A stretch of 57,317 nt of DNA, from NCBI GenBank assembly GCA_002342295.1, contig DDPR01000010.1, positions 1 to 57,317 of the forward strand. The letters run 5' to 3'. This DNA is from Burkholderiales bacterium UBA2463 (GTDB taxonomy: Bacteria; Pseudomonadota; Gammaproteobacteria; Burkholderiales; Burkholderiaceae_A). Made by a program: the position numbers and the translations under genes. The notes beneath the pieces are model-generated. The model saw only the letters and a list, made by a program, of their open reading frames with translations. It did not search any database and was not told the DNA's origin. The number at the start of each line of letters is the position of its first letter. Within the stretch, counting starts at the first letter, position 1. This document shows, piece by piece, positions 31,189-40,305 of this stretch.

Positions 31189-32793
31189 ATGGCTATGCGT
31201 CTGGTCCGAACTATTGCCCCATCCTTGCTGGCCCTCCATGCAATGTGTCTTGCCCTTGTGGCGTCGGGGTGTGCAACTGCCCCTTCAGCGGGCGTCTCTC
31301 CTGCCCCAATATCCACCGGCGCATCCATTGCGGCCAGCCAAGACAGTCCGCCGAGAAAGGGGATCGACTCTCGCGCGCTCTTTCCCCCCTCCCGCCCAGT
31401 AGCCGCCCCCGTCGCGGCTCAGACACCCTCCGCCCCCGAGGGCCCAGCGACCGCGCCTTCCGGCACCAGAGAGGCTGCGCGCTTGTCGTCCAATCTCGTC
31501 GAGCGTATTCGGGCAGGATTTGCCATGCCAGAACTTCCAAGTGCCTTGGTGGACGCCCATATCCGACGCTATGTGGCGAACCCTGCTTACCTCACGAGGA
31601 ACTTCGAGCGCGGGGGTCGCTACCTGCATCACATCGTCGAGGAAGTTGAGGCGCGCGGCCTTCCCACCGAACTCGCACTGCTGCCGATTGTCGAGAGCGC
31701 CTTCAATCCTCAGGCCACATCACGCGCGCAGGCGGCCGGGCTCTGGCAATTCATTCCCTCAACGGGACGCAACTTCAAACTCGACCAGAACTGGTGGACG
31801 GATGAGCGTCGCGACGTCATCGAATCCACGCGAGCCGCTCTGGATTACCTCGAAAAAATCTACGCCCTGAATGACCGGGATTGGTTTCTCGCCCTGGCCT
31901 CCTACAACTGGGGCGAGGGGGCTGTGGGCCGAGCGGTCCGATCAAACCGAGCCAAGGGCCTTCCCACGGACTACGCAAGCCTCAAGATGCCTAGAGAGAC
32001 TCGTAACTACGTGCCAAAGCTCATCGCGCTGCGAAACATCCTGAGAGATCCCCAGGCCTATGGACTGAGCCTGCCGTTCGTTGAAAACAAACCATTTTTC
32101 GCAGCAATCGATCGCAACCAGTCGATTGACCTCGCCCTCGCAGCGCGATTCGCTGAGCTGCCCATCGAGGAGTTTCGGGCCCTCAACCCCCATCTACACC
32201 GACCGGTGATTGCGGTCAGCCGATCGAACCGAATCATCCTCCCCCTCGATGCGGTAGAGGCCTACAACCGAAACCTCGAGGCTCACGTCGCGGCCGGCCG
32301 AGCGCTGGTCTCGTGGCACCCCTACACGCTCAAGGCCGGAGAGAATCTTGCGAGCGTCGCCAAGCGAGCCGGCATCACGCCCGAGCGGCTTGCGCAGGCC
32401 AACAGCCTTAAGAGCTCCAAGCAAGCGCTCTTGCCGGGGACCTCGCTCTTGGTCCCGATAGAGACCCCACGCCACTCCACGGAGGTGGAGTCTGCACTTG
32501 CGCGGTTCGCTGGGGCGAAGACGGTTGAGCGCGTGGTGGTTCCGGCAAAAACATACAGGGTCAAAAAGAAGGACACGCTCGCTCGAATCGCGGCCCGATT
32601 CGGCGTTTCGGAATCGACGTTGCGCGCGCTGAATCACCTCTCGGGAGAGGTCAAGGCGGGCATGCGCCTGACCATCGCTCCCGCACAAACCAAAACATTG
32701 GTGACGGATGCGCAGGGGCGCTCGAGCTTTGAGCGGCCGCCCCCCACAGCAAACAAAGATCAGAAAAAGAAACGCGAGTCTCGCGCCCCTTAG
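31189..32793 (+). CDS. mltD: Membrane-bound lytic murein transglycosylase D
   Basis: The 534-residue lipoprotein cleaves peptidoglycan glycan strands. A signal peptide ends in a lipobox-like ASGC near residues 25-28. A Pro/Ala-rich linker follows, then the SLT catalytic domain (about residues 120-290) with the catalytic Glu in PIVESAFNPQATS and GLWQFIPSTGR. Two LysM-type repeats for wall binding follow (about 375-425 and 445-495; YTLKAGENLASVAKRAGI and YRVKKKDTLARIAARFG). ATG at 31195 is an alternative start. Confidence 0.94.
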   Translation: MAMRLVRTIAPSLLALHAMCLALVASGCATAPSAGVSPAPISTGASIAASQDSPPRKGIDSRALFPPSRPVAAPVAAQTPSAPEGPATAPSGTREAARLSSNLVERIRAGFAMPELPSALVDAHIRRYVANPAYLTRNFERGGRYLHHIVEEVEARGLPTELALLPIVESAFNPQATSRAQAAGLWQFIPSTGRNFKLDQNWWTDERRDVIESTRAALDYLEKIYALNDRDWFLALASYNWGEGAVGRAVRSNRAKGLPTDYASLKMPRETRNYVPKLIALRNILRDPQAYGLSLPFVENKPFFAAIDRNQSIDLALAARFAELPIEEFRALNPHLHRPVIAVSRSNRIILPLDAVEAYNRNLEAHVAAGRALVSWHPYTLKAGENLASVAKRAGITPERLAQANSLKSSKQALLPGTSLLVPIETPRHSTEVESALARFAGAKTVERVVVPAKTYRVKKKDTLARIAARFGVSESTLRALNHLSGEVKAGMRLTIAPAQTKTLVTDAQGRSSFERPPPTANKDQKKKRESRAP

Positions 32794-32825
32794 GCCGCTC
32801 AGTCGACCCCCCGAGTTCTCCGACG

Positions 32826-33902
32826 CTAGGCTGACTGCAGCGTGAGTGAACGAAGGCGTGTCGAAAAATCACTCAGGGCCTGCACACCGCTGGCCTCTGC
32901 TTTCTGACACCAGTCTTGAAGCGCGGAAATAACCTGCTCAACCGTCAATCCACGCTGGGTCCAGATCGCCTCGAAGTCTGTCCGCAGCGCGGACACGGCC
33001 TGAAGGCGAGCTCCCTCAAGCCTGTCCTGCGCCTTTCTGCATAGGCGCGTTAACTTCGCCTGAAGCTCGTACTTGGCTGACATAACGGCCTGAACGGTCT
33101 CCGCATCAATCTCGACCTTCAACGGGTTTGACCGAAGAGCAGGCGGCAGCGCGCGCGGATGGGCAAGCCCGAAGAAGGCCAGCACGCGAATGTAAAGCCA
33201 GCCCACATCGAATTCATACCAACGAGAAGAGAGCTTGGGAGAGGTTGCAAAAGCGTGGTGGTTGTTGTGAAGCTCCTCTCCCCCAACCACGATACCCCAG
33301 GGAAGGATGTTTCGGCTGGTATCGGGGCTTTGAAAGTTTCGATAGCCCCAGAAATGGCCCACCCCGTTAATGACACCCGCAGCAAAAAAAGGAATCCACA
33401 TCATCTGCACAGTCCACACAGCCACACCGGCCACGCCGAAGAGAAGCACCTCGATCACCAGGAGAAGACTCACACCCAGAGCGCTGTGCTTGCTGTAGAG
33501 GTGACGTTCAATCCAATCGTCGGGGCAGCCGTGACCATAACGCGCCGTAATCTCGCTGTCCTTGGCAGCGTCACGATACAGCTCAGCACCCCGCCAAAGA
33601 ACCTCCGGGAGGCCTCGCGTCTGAGGAGAATGCGGATCTTCCTCGGTCTCGCACTTGGCATGGTGCTTTCGATGAATCGCAGCCCACTCGCGCGTCACCA
33701 TTCCCGTGCTAAGCCACAGCCAAGCACGAAAAACGTGAGCCACCGCCGGATGGAGCGTCAGGGCACGATGGGCCTGACAACGATGAAGATAGACCGTGAC
33801 ACAGATGATGGTGAAGTGCGTGGTCGCAAGCGCAACAGCTAAAAGCGCAAGCCAAGACCAGCCAGTGAGTCCATACGAAAACCATTGAATCAGACTGTCC
33901 AA
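32826..33902 (-). CDS. Acyl-lipid/acyl-CoA delta-9-type fatty acid desaturase
   Basis: The 358-residue membrane enzyme has the three di-iron His boxes HRCQAHR (about residues 41-47), HRKHH (about 77-81) and HNNHH (about 215), with hydrophobic helices between them. It would introduce a double bond in membrane fatty acids. The C-terminal 90 residues form a helical extension common in proteobacterial members. The start is TTG at 33902, supported by AGAGGAG five bases upstream, which lies inside the last codons of rsmB two bases away. Confidence 0.92.
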   Translation of the reverse strand: MDSLIQWFSYGLTGWSWLALLAVALATTHFTIICVTVYLHRCQAHRALTLHPAVAHVFRAWLWLSTGMVTREWAAIHRKHHAKCETEEDPHSPQTRGLPEVLWRGAELYRDAAKDSEITARYGHGCPDDWIERHLYSKHSALGVSLLLVIEVLLFGVAGVAVWTVQMMWIPFFAAGVINGVGHFWGYRNFQSPDTSRNILPWGIVVGGEELHNNHHAFATSPKLSSRWYEFDVGWLYIRVLAFFGLAHPRALPPALRSNPLKVEIDAETVQAVMSAKYELQAKLTRLCRKAQDRLEGARLQAVSALRTDFEAIWTQRGLTVEQVISALQDWCQKAEASGVQALSDFSTRLRSLTLQSA

Positions 33903-33904
33903 AC

Positions 33905-35359
33905 CTACTCCTCTAAGGGCCCCTCAAGGGCGTGCGTCGTGACCTCGTTCTCGGTTCCCATTTTCCCACGGATCAGCATCTTGCGCCGCAGAACGCTTCC
34001 AAAAAAGCCGTCCGCTGGCGTGCGATGCGGCCAGAGTCGCAGGTCCCCCTCGGGCGTAAAGGCCCGCCAGGAGGCCGGACACTCGATGCCTGCACGGGCA
34101 AGTTCCGACTGCGCTGAGAGCCGCTCAAAGTCCGGATGTCGGCCCAGAAACGCGTTCACCTGCACCTCATTCTCCAACGGACTCGTGCTGCAGGTTGCGT
34201 AGACGAGTCGCCCCCCGGGGGCGCAGAGCCTCGCTGCCGAATCCATGATGCTGGCCTGGAGGGTCTGCATCTCCGAGAGGCTCTGGGGGGTCTGGCGCCA
34301 TTTCAGGTCCGGATTGCGCCGCAGGGTTCCGAGCCCCGTGCAGGGCGCGTCAACCAGGACCAGATCGGCCTTTCCCGATAGACGCAGAAGTCGCTCATCT
34401 CGAGCGCCAGAGATCCCAATGGGCCATACATTCGAGAGCCCGCTGCGCGCAAGCCGGGGTTTGAGCCTTGCGAGCCGAGCCGCGGACCGGTCCATGGCGT
34501 AAAGCCTGCCCGTGTTCCTCATGAGCGCACCAAGGGCCAGAGTTTTGCCCCCAGCACCCGCACAGAAATCGACCACGAATCCTCCCCGCTTGGGCGCGGC
34601 GAGCCTCGCCAAGAGCTGACTCCCCAGGTCTTGCACCTCGAAGTCACCGCGAACAAAAGGAGCGAAGCGCGACAAGGGCGGCTTACCCTCGAGCTCGAGA
34701 CACTCGGGCACGGTCTCGGAGATCCGTGCTCGGATGCCTGCCTCTTTTAAGTCGGACATCAGGGCCTCGGGCGTGGTCTTTAGCACGTTCGCGCGGACAA
34801 ACAGCTCGGCGGGCCGATCCATGGCCTGAGCCAAGGCGAGGGTCTCGGCCAAGCCCAGCTGATCCTCCCAGTCAGACCAGATCCACTGCGGCACGCTCAG
34901 CCGCGCAGAGGCTGGCTCGAGCGAGTCTCGCCGACGAAGACACTCGGTGAGCCACGCACGCTCACCCTCTGACAACTCGGAGACGATTCGGTCGTACCCC
35001 GAGGACACAGCAGCCGCCATCAACGCGCGGCGCCGATCGGTGCTCGGGCCGCCCGACACAAAGCCAGTCTCCCCAAGAATTTTGTCGAACGCTGACCAAG
35101 ATCGCACCGCCGAATAGGTCGCCTCTGCAAGAAAGCTTCGCTCCCGAGGACCGAGACTCGGATGTGATCGAAAAAAGGTGCTCAGCAGCGTATCGAGTGG
35201 CTGCGAGAAGCCCGAGACCGTGACTAGGAGACCCGCCAGCCGATCGAGTCGAGAGAGGGGCGCCCCGCCACGACGCTTAGCAGACGCACTATCCCGCCCT
35301 GAGAGCCGGGGGCCAGGGCGACCCTTGGGTTGGCTTCCCGAGCGACGAGGACCCGTCAT
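33905..35359 (-). CDS. rsmB: 16S rRNA m5C methyltransferase, RsmB family
   Basis: The 484-residue enzyme methylates cytosine in 16S rRNA (C967 in E. coli). It has an N-terminal NusB-like domain and a C-terminal Rossmann domain with DFCAGAGGKTLALG for SAM, DAPCTGLGTLRRNPDLKW with one catalytic Cys, and YATCSTSPLENE with the nucleophile Cys. The basic N-terminus (first 35 residues) is low complexity. Its ATG overlaps the purN stop (ATGA), and the desaturase follows within two bases. Confidence 0.93.
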   Translation of the reverse strand: MTGPRRSGSQPKGRPGPRLSGRDSASAKRRGGAPLSRLDRLAGLLVTVSGFSQPLDTLLSTFFRSHPSLGPRERSFLAEATYSAVRSWSAFDKILGETGFVSGGPSTDRRRALMAAAVSSGYDRIVSELSEGERAWLTECLRRRDSLEPASARLSVPQWIWSDWEDQLGLAETLALAQAMDRPAELFVRANVLKTTPEALMSDLKEAGIRARISETVPECLELEGKPPLSRFAPFVRGDFEVQDLGSQLLARLAAPKRGGFVVDFCAGAGGKTLALGALMRNTGRLYAMDRSAARLARLKPRLARSGLSNVWPIGISGARDERLLRLSGKADLVLVDAPCTGLGTLRRNPDLKWRQTPQSLSEMQTLQASIMDSAARLCAPGGRLVYATCSTSPLENEVQVNAFLGRHPDFERLSAQSELARAGIECPASWRAFTPEGDLRLWPHRTPADGFFGSVLRRKMLIRGKMGTENEVTTHALEGPLEE

Positions 35360-36006
35360 GGGGAGGTCGGCAGACCCACGGATTCAAACCCAGGCTCTGC
35401 AGAGCCCTTTAACCACCGCTGACCATCCCACCGAAGGAGGCCGCCCAGAACAGCGGCCACGGTGACGGGGTAGATCGCATGCTCAACCTGAAGCACCCGA
35501 TCCGCGAGGGACTCTGGCGTGTCGCCCTCCCGAATCGGAACTCGCGCCTGGGACAAGATGGGGCCTGCGTCCAGCTCGGCTGAGACCATATGCACCGTGG
35601 CCCCGTGCTCTTTTGCGCCTTCGGCGAGTGCCCGCGCATGCGTGTGCAGACCGGGGTAGGCCGGCAGCAAGGAGGGATGGATGTTCAGAATTCGGCCCTC
35701 AAAGGCCAAGCAGGTCTCCGAGGAGAGCACTCGCATATAGCCAGCCAGCGCAATCAGGTCGGGGTGACAAGCATGCAGTGCCGCGCGCAGCCGCGCCTCG
35801 TACTCGTCCCGAGACGCGCAGGCCGACGAGTCAATAACCTCGGTCTCAAGCCCCTGCTGACGAGCCCAAACGAGGCCGGCAGCATCTGGCTTGTTGCTGA
35901 TGACGCTCACAACATCCACCGGCAGTTCGGCCCGATGAAGATGCTCCACGATCGCCCTCAGGTTGCTTCCGCGACCCGAGATGAGAATGACCAGCCGCTT
36001 GTTCAC
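35356..36006 (-). CDS. purN: Phosphoribosylglycinamide formyltransferase 1
   Basis: The 216-residue enzyme formylates GAR in purine synthesis. Motifs are ISGRGSNLRA at the start, LAGYMRVLS, and ILNIHPSLLPAYPGLHTHARAL with the catalytic Asn and His, followed by AELDAGPILSQ with the catalytic Asp. The start is a GTG at 36006; the frame continues upstream without support. A TATAAA lies six bases before the GTG on this strand, so the transcript could be nearly leaderless. Confidence 0.95.
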   Translation of the reverse strand: MNKRLVILISGRGSNLRAIVEHLHRAELPVDVVSVISNKPDAAGLVWARQQGLETEVIDSSACASRDEYEARLRAALHACHPDLIALAGYMRVLSSETCLAFEGRILNIHPSLLPAYPGLHTHARALAEGAKEHGATVHMVSAELDAGPILSQARVPIREGDTPESLADRVLQVEHAIYPVTVAAVLGGLLRWDGQRWLKGSAEPGFESVGLPTSP

Positions 36007-36012
36007 GCGCCC

Positions 36013-36020
36013 TTTATACT
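36013..36020. promoter_or_regulatory. Overlapping divergent -10 elements between purN and ribF
   Basis: The bases TTTATACT give TATACT on the plus strand (36015-36020) for ribF and TATAAA on the minus strand (36018-36013) for purN. The minus-strand hexamer is six bases from the purN GTG. No convincing -35 was found for either direction. Confidence 0.4.
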
Positions 36021-36039
36021 CCGTTCTTTTGGCCGGCTC

Positions 36040-36969
36040 ATGCGCATCCGACGCGGAATCCCCAGACCCAGCGCCACCGAGCACCGCGGCCGGGTCGTCA
36101 CCATCGGGAGTTTTGATGGCCTTCATCTCGGACACTGGGCGCTGGTGGAACGCTCCCTCATGCTGGCCAACGAGTCGGGTCTTCTCTCCAGCCTCTTGTG
36201 TTTCCACCCGCACCCTCGTGCCTACTTCAGTCCCAAGGAGGCGCCCGGTCGCATTCAGCCCCTCAGGGACCGTCTCGCCCTGCTCGCAGATGCGGGGCTT
36301 GGCGAGGTGCACATCCTTCCTTTCGGGGAGGCCCTCGCCACCACGACCGCCGAGTCATTCGTGCGCGACATTCTCGTGGGCGCTTTGGGGGCTCGTCATG
36401 TTGTAATCGGAGCGGGATTTCGTTTCGGCGCGAAGCGACAGGGCGATGTGAACCTCCTGAGGGACCTCGGTGCGTCCTTGAATCTTCAAGTACACAGCAT
36501 CGACCCCGTGGAGCATGCAGGAGAGCGCATCTCAAGTTCCCGCGTCCGAGCGGCGCTGGGTGCGGGGGACATGCTCACCGTCCGCGCCCTGCTCGGGAGA
36601 CCTTACGCCCTAAGCGGTCGCGTGGCCCACGGCCAGAAGCTTGGCCGCACCCTGGGCTTTCCCACCCTGAACCTGCGCATGCCCGAGGACCTTCTGGCCA
36701 GCGGCATTTTTGCCGTGCGCGTCTATGGCCTCTCAAGCAGCCCGCAGCCTGGGGTCGCCAGCCTGGGTCGACGGCCCACCGTCGAGCATCAAGGCCAACT
36801 CCTTCTGGAGGTTCACCTCTTTGACTGGCAAGAAGACGTCTACGGCCAGCGAGTCTGTGTAGATCTGCATCAGTTTCTTCGGCCAGAGGCACAATACGAT
36901 TCGGTCTCGGCACTGACCGATCAGATGCACCTCGACCTCTCTCACGCCCGCGCGGCCCTTCTCGCATGA
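36040..36969 (+). CDS. ribF: Bifunctional riboflavin kinase/FMN adenylyltransferase
   Basis: The 309-residue enzyme makes FMN and FAD. The N-terminal nucleotidyltransferase domain has GSFDGLHLGHW and ISSSRVRAALGAGD; the C-terminal kinase domain has GRVAHGQKLGRTLGFPTLNL and LLLEVHLFDW. The start at 36040 reads MRIRRGIPRPS; the open frame extends far upstream over purN without support. Its stop overlaps the ileS ATG (ATGA), the usual ribF-ileS-lspA operon. Confidence 0.95.
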   Translation: MRIRRGIPRPSATEHRGRVVTIGSFDGLHLGHWALVERSLMLANESGLLSSLLCFHPHPRAYFSPKEAPGRIQPLRDRLALLADAGLGEVHILPFGEALATTTAESFVRDILVGALGARHVVIGAGFRFGAKRQGDVNLLRDLGASLNLQVHSIDPVEHAGERISSSRVRAALGAGDMLTVRALLGRPYALSGRVAHGQKLGRTLGFPTLNLRMPEDLLASGIFAVRVYGLSSSPQPGVASLGRRPTVEHQGQLLLEVHLFDWQEDVYGQRVCVDLHQFLRPEAQYDSVSALTDQMHLDLSHARAALLA

Positions 36970-39815
36970 GTCACGACAACGCCTACCGCTCCACCCTAAA
37001 TCTCCCGCAGACCGCCTTCCCTATGCGGGGCGACCTTGCCAAGCGAGAGCCTGCCTGGGTCGAAGAGTGGCAATCCAAGGGCGTCTACGCGCGGATCCGG
37101 TCTGTGACCGCAGGTCGGCCCCTCTTTGTCCTGCACGATGGCCCTCCCTATGCAAACGGTGATATCCACATCGGCCATGCTGTGAACAAGATCCTCAAAG
37201 ACATGATTGTGAAGTCCAAGACCCTTGCCGGATTTGACGCGAGGTACGTACCAGGCTGGGACTGCCATGGCATGCCCATTGAGATTCAGATCGAAAAGAC
37301 GCATGGGAAAGGTCTCAGCACCGAGGAGGTCCAGAAAAAGGCTCGGGCATTCGCAGAGGAACAGATCGCCCGCCAGCGCTCGGATTTCATTCGCCTTGGC
37401 GTCCTCGGCGCCTGGGATCATCCCTACAAAACCATGGACTTCTCGAATGAGGCTCACGAAGTCCGTGCGCTCAAGACCATCGTAGAGAAGGGCTTTGTCT
37501 ATCGGGGACTCAAACCCGTGAACTGGTGCTTTGACTGCGGCTCGGCGCTGGCCGAGGCCGAGGTGGAGTACGCCGATCGATCGGATCCGGCCGTGGAGGT
37601 TGCCTTTGAAGCCGATCCCTCCGAGGTCACATCCCTCGCACAGACCTTCGGCCTTTCTGCCATCGAGGGACGGGCTGCGGCGGTCATTTGGACAACCACG
37701 CCCTGGACTCTCCCAGCCAATCAGGCCCTTCATGTGCATCCCGAGGCGCAGATGGCACTGGTTCGACTCCATGCCCCCGCACCAAAGACCGGCATCGTCT
37801 GGTTTGTGCTGGCGCAAGCGCGTGTGGAGGCCTGCTTGCTCGCCTGGGGCCTCTCGGGAGAGGTCGTCGCCAGCGCGAACGGCGCGAGCTTGGCGGGTCA
37901 CGCGTTCCGACACCCCCTATGGCAGGCGGACCCCAGCTATCAGCGCCTTTCGCCTGTGCAATGCGCGGACTATGTGACGCTCGATTCGGGGACCGGCATC
38001 GTGCATGCAGCGCCGGCCTACGGGCTCGACGATTTTCTCGTCTGCCGAGGCCACGGACTTCCAGATGACGATATCTTGAACCCGGTCATGGGTGATGGCC
38101 ACTACGTCGCAAGTCTCCCGCTCTTTGGCGGCCTCTCCATCTGGAAGGCCAACCCCCGCATCATCGAGGTTCTCGAGAGCGCGGGAAGCCTGATCCGAAG
38201 CGGACCCACCCATCACTCGACAATGCACTGCTGGCGGCACAAGACGCCCATCATCTATCGGGCGACGAGCCAGTGGTTCGCGAGCATGGATGCGATCCCC
38301 AAAGATGGCAGCGCGAATCTGCGAACCCGCGCTCTGCAGGGTATTGAGGAGACCGACTTTTTCCCTCCCTGGGGCAAGGCACGGCTCTCGGCCATGATCG
38401 CCAATCGGCCCGACTGGACCCTCTCACGCCAACGCCAGTGGGGCGTGCCGATGGCCTTTCTCACCCACAAAGAGACGGGCGCGCTTCATCCCGACACGCC
38501 CGCCCTGCTCGATCGCATCGCTGACGAAATCGCCCGGGGTGGCATTGAGGCGTGGCAAACAATCACAGTCGAATCACTCATCGGGCAGGACGAGGCCGCC
38601 CACTACGACAAGAGCCGGGACACGCTTGATGTGTGGTTTGACTCCGGAACAACGCACGAGACCGTGCTGCGCGGGTCGCATGCATCGGAGTCCGCCTTCC
38701 CCGCAGACCTCTATCTCGAGGGCAGCGACCAACATCGCGGCTGGTTCCACTCCTCCCTCCTCACGAGCTGCATGCTCAATGGGGTTCCGCCCTATCGCGC
38801 CCTGCTTACACACGGATTCGTCGTCGATGGTCAGGGCCGAAAAATGTCCAAATCGTTGGGCAACGTAATTGCTCCTCAGGAAGTCATGGGCATCTACGGA
38901 GCAGACATCCTTCGCCTCTGGGTTGCATCGACCGACTACTCTGGCGAGCTGTCCATCTCGGACACCATCCTGAAGCGCGTGGTCGAGGCCTACCGACGCA
39001 TCAGAAACACACTGACGTTTCTGTTGGGAAACCTCGCTGACTTTAAGCCAGAGACCGATTCCGTCCCCCTGTCAGAGATGTTGGAGCTTGACCAACTCAT
39101 GCTCTGTCTCACCGGCCAGCTCGCCTCCGACCTCGCCGCCGACTATGCCGCCTACAGTTTTCATCCGGCGGTCAGTCGCATCACGAGCTTCTGTTCCGAG
39201 GACCTGGGTGCCTTTTATCTCGACATCCTGAAGGATCGTCTCTACACAACGCGACCCAAGAGTCTGGCGCGCCGCTCCGCCCAGACCGCGCTCTTCACCA
39301 TCACCGACACCCTGCTTCGCCAGCTTGCGCCCATCCTCTCATTCACGGCACACGAGGCCTGGGTTGTCCTTCATGGGCCCAACCACGAGAGCGTGTTCTG
39401 TCAGACCCAAGCGCCTATCCAGGTACCGAACGGCGTCGCGGAGCGGATGGAAAAGTGGGCCCTCATCCGCGAGGTTCGATCCGAGGTGATGAAGGCCCTC
39501 GAAAAGTCGCGGGAGGCCGGACTCATCGGCTCATCCCTTCAGGCCAGAGTGCACATTGCAGCGACTGCAAGCCAGCAGGCTGCGCTCGCAACCCTCGGCG
39601 ATGATCTCCGCTTTGTGATGATGACGTCCCAGGCTGAGCTTGCAGAGGCGGCTTCGGATTCGCTGTCGATTCAGGTGCAGACGCTCTCTCACCCAAAGTG
39701 CGAGCGGTGTTGGTACCTCTCCAATACGGTGGGGCAATCAGCTGAGCACCCCATGCTCTGTGGGCGCTGCATCCTCAACCTTCATGGCGAGGGGGAGCAT
39801 CGCCATGCCGCCTAG
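36966..39815 (+). CDS. ileS: Isoleucyl-tRNA synthetase
   Basis: The 949-residue class I synthetase charges tRNA-Ile. The HIGH motif is in YANGDIHIGHAVNK near residue 65, the editing domain includes VIWTTTPWTLPANQALHV, and KMSKS is in GRKMSKSLGN near residue 625. The C-terminal zinc finger CERCWYLS with CGRC is present. Length is normal for the bacterial type. It overlaps ribF by four bases and lspA by 11 bases. Confidence 0.98.
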   Translation: MSHDNAYRSTLNLPQTAFPMRGDLAKREPAWVEEWQSKGVYARIRSVTAGRPLFVLHDGPPYANGDIHIGHAVNKILKDMIVKSKTLAGFDARYVPGWDCHGMPIEIQIEKTHGKGLSTEEVQKKARAFAEEQIARQRSDFIRLGVLGAWDHPYKTMDFSNEAHEVRALKTIVEKGFVYRGLKPVNWCFDCGSALAEAEVEYADRSDPAVEVAFEADPSEVTSLAQTFGLSAIEGRAAAVIWTTTPWTLPANQALHVHPEAQMALVRLHAPAPKTGIVWFVLAQARVEACLLAWGLSGEVVASANGASLAGHAFRHPLWQADPSYQRLSPVQCADYVTLDSGTGIVHAAPAYGLDDFLVCRGHGLPDDDILNPVMGDGHYVASLPLFGGLSIWKANPRIIEVLESAGSLIRSGPTHHSTMHCWRHKTPIIYRATSQWFASMDAIPKDGSANLRTRALQGIEETDFFPPWGKARLSAMIANRPDWTLSRQRQWGVPMAFLTHKETGALHPDTPALLDRIADEIARGGIEAWQTITVESLIGQDEAAHYDKSRDTLDVWFDSGTTHETVLRGSHASESAFPADLYLEGSDQHRGWFHSSLLTSCMLNGVPPYRALLTHGFVVDGQGRKMSKSLGNVIAPQEVMGIYGADILRLWVASTDYSGELSISDTILKRVVEAYRRIRNTLTFLLGNLADFKPETDSVPLSEMLELDQLMLCLTGQLASDLAADYAAYSFHPAVSRITSFCSEDLGAFYLDILKDRLYTTRPKSLARRSAQTALFTITDTLLRQLAPILSFTAHEAWVVLHGPNHESVFCQTQAPIQVPNGVAERMEKWALIREVRSEVMKALEKSREAGLIGSSLQARVHIAATASQQAALATLGDDLRFVMMTSQAELAEAASDSLSIQVQTLSHPKCERCWYLSNTVGQSAEHPMLCGRCILNLHGEGEHRHAA

Positions 39816-40305
39816 GCCCGCGACCACTGCGCGTCGCTCCGGGCCGGGCCTCTGGCTTGCGTTGGCGCTGGGAATACTCGCGCTTGATCAACTCACCAAA
39901 CTTGCCATCGTCAATACGCTCGCACTCCACGAGTCTGTCTGGATCTGCCCCCACTTCAATCTCGTCTATGTACTGAATCGGGGTGCGGCTTTCAGCTTTC
40001 TCTCAGACGCTGGGGGCTGGCAACGCTGGTTCTTCTCCGCGCTCTCGATCGCAGTCATCGGTGTGTTGGGGGCGCTCGTCTATCGCGCCCATCGACAAGT
40101 GCTCTTCTGCTGGGCTGCGAGCCTCGTGATCGGCGGGGCTGCGGGCAACCTCATCGACCGACTGACCGTCGGCGCGGTCATTGATTTTATTGACTGGCAC
40201 GCAGCGGGGTGGCACTGGCCCGCTTTCAATGTGGCAGATGCCGCTATTAGCGCAGGGGCCACCCTCTTTGTCATTGACGAGTTGCGCCGAGTTCGCAGAG
40301 GATGA
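39805..40305 (+). CDS. lspA: Lipoprotein signal peptidase
   Basis: The 166-residue inner-membrane aspartyl protease removes signal peptides from prolipoproteins such as PufC and MltD here. It has four hydrophobic segments and the conserved DQLTKLAIV, VLNRGAAFSFL, GGAAGNLIDRLTVGAVIDFID (one catalytic Asp) and FNVADAAIS (second Asp) segments. The start at 39805 has GGGGGAG upstream, inside the ileS end. Its stop overlaps the coaBC start. Confidence 0.96.
   Translation: MPPRPATTARRSGPGLWLALALGILALDQLTKLAIVNTLALHESVWICPHFNLVYVLNRGAAFSFLSDAGGWQRWFFSALSIAVIGVLGALVYRAHRQVLFCWAASLVIGGAAGNLIDRLTVGAVIDFIDWHAAGWHWPAFNVADAAISAGATLFVIDELRRVRRG

Noticed and set aside
36996..37913. Minus-strand open frame of about 300 codons inside ileS
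   Set aside because: Lies wholly opposite a clear ileS coding region and has no ribosome site or known fold.
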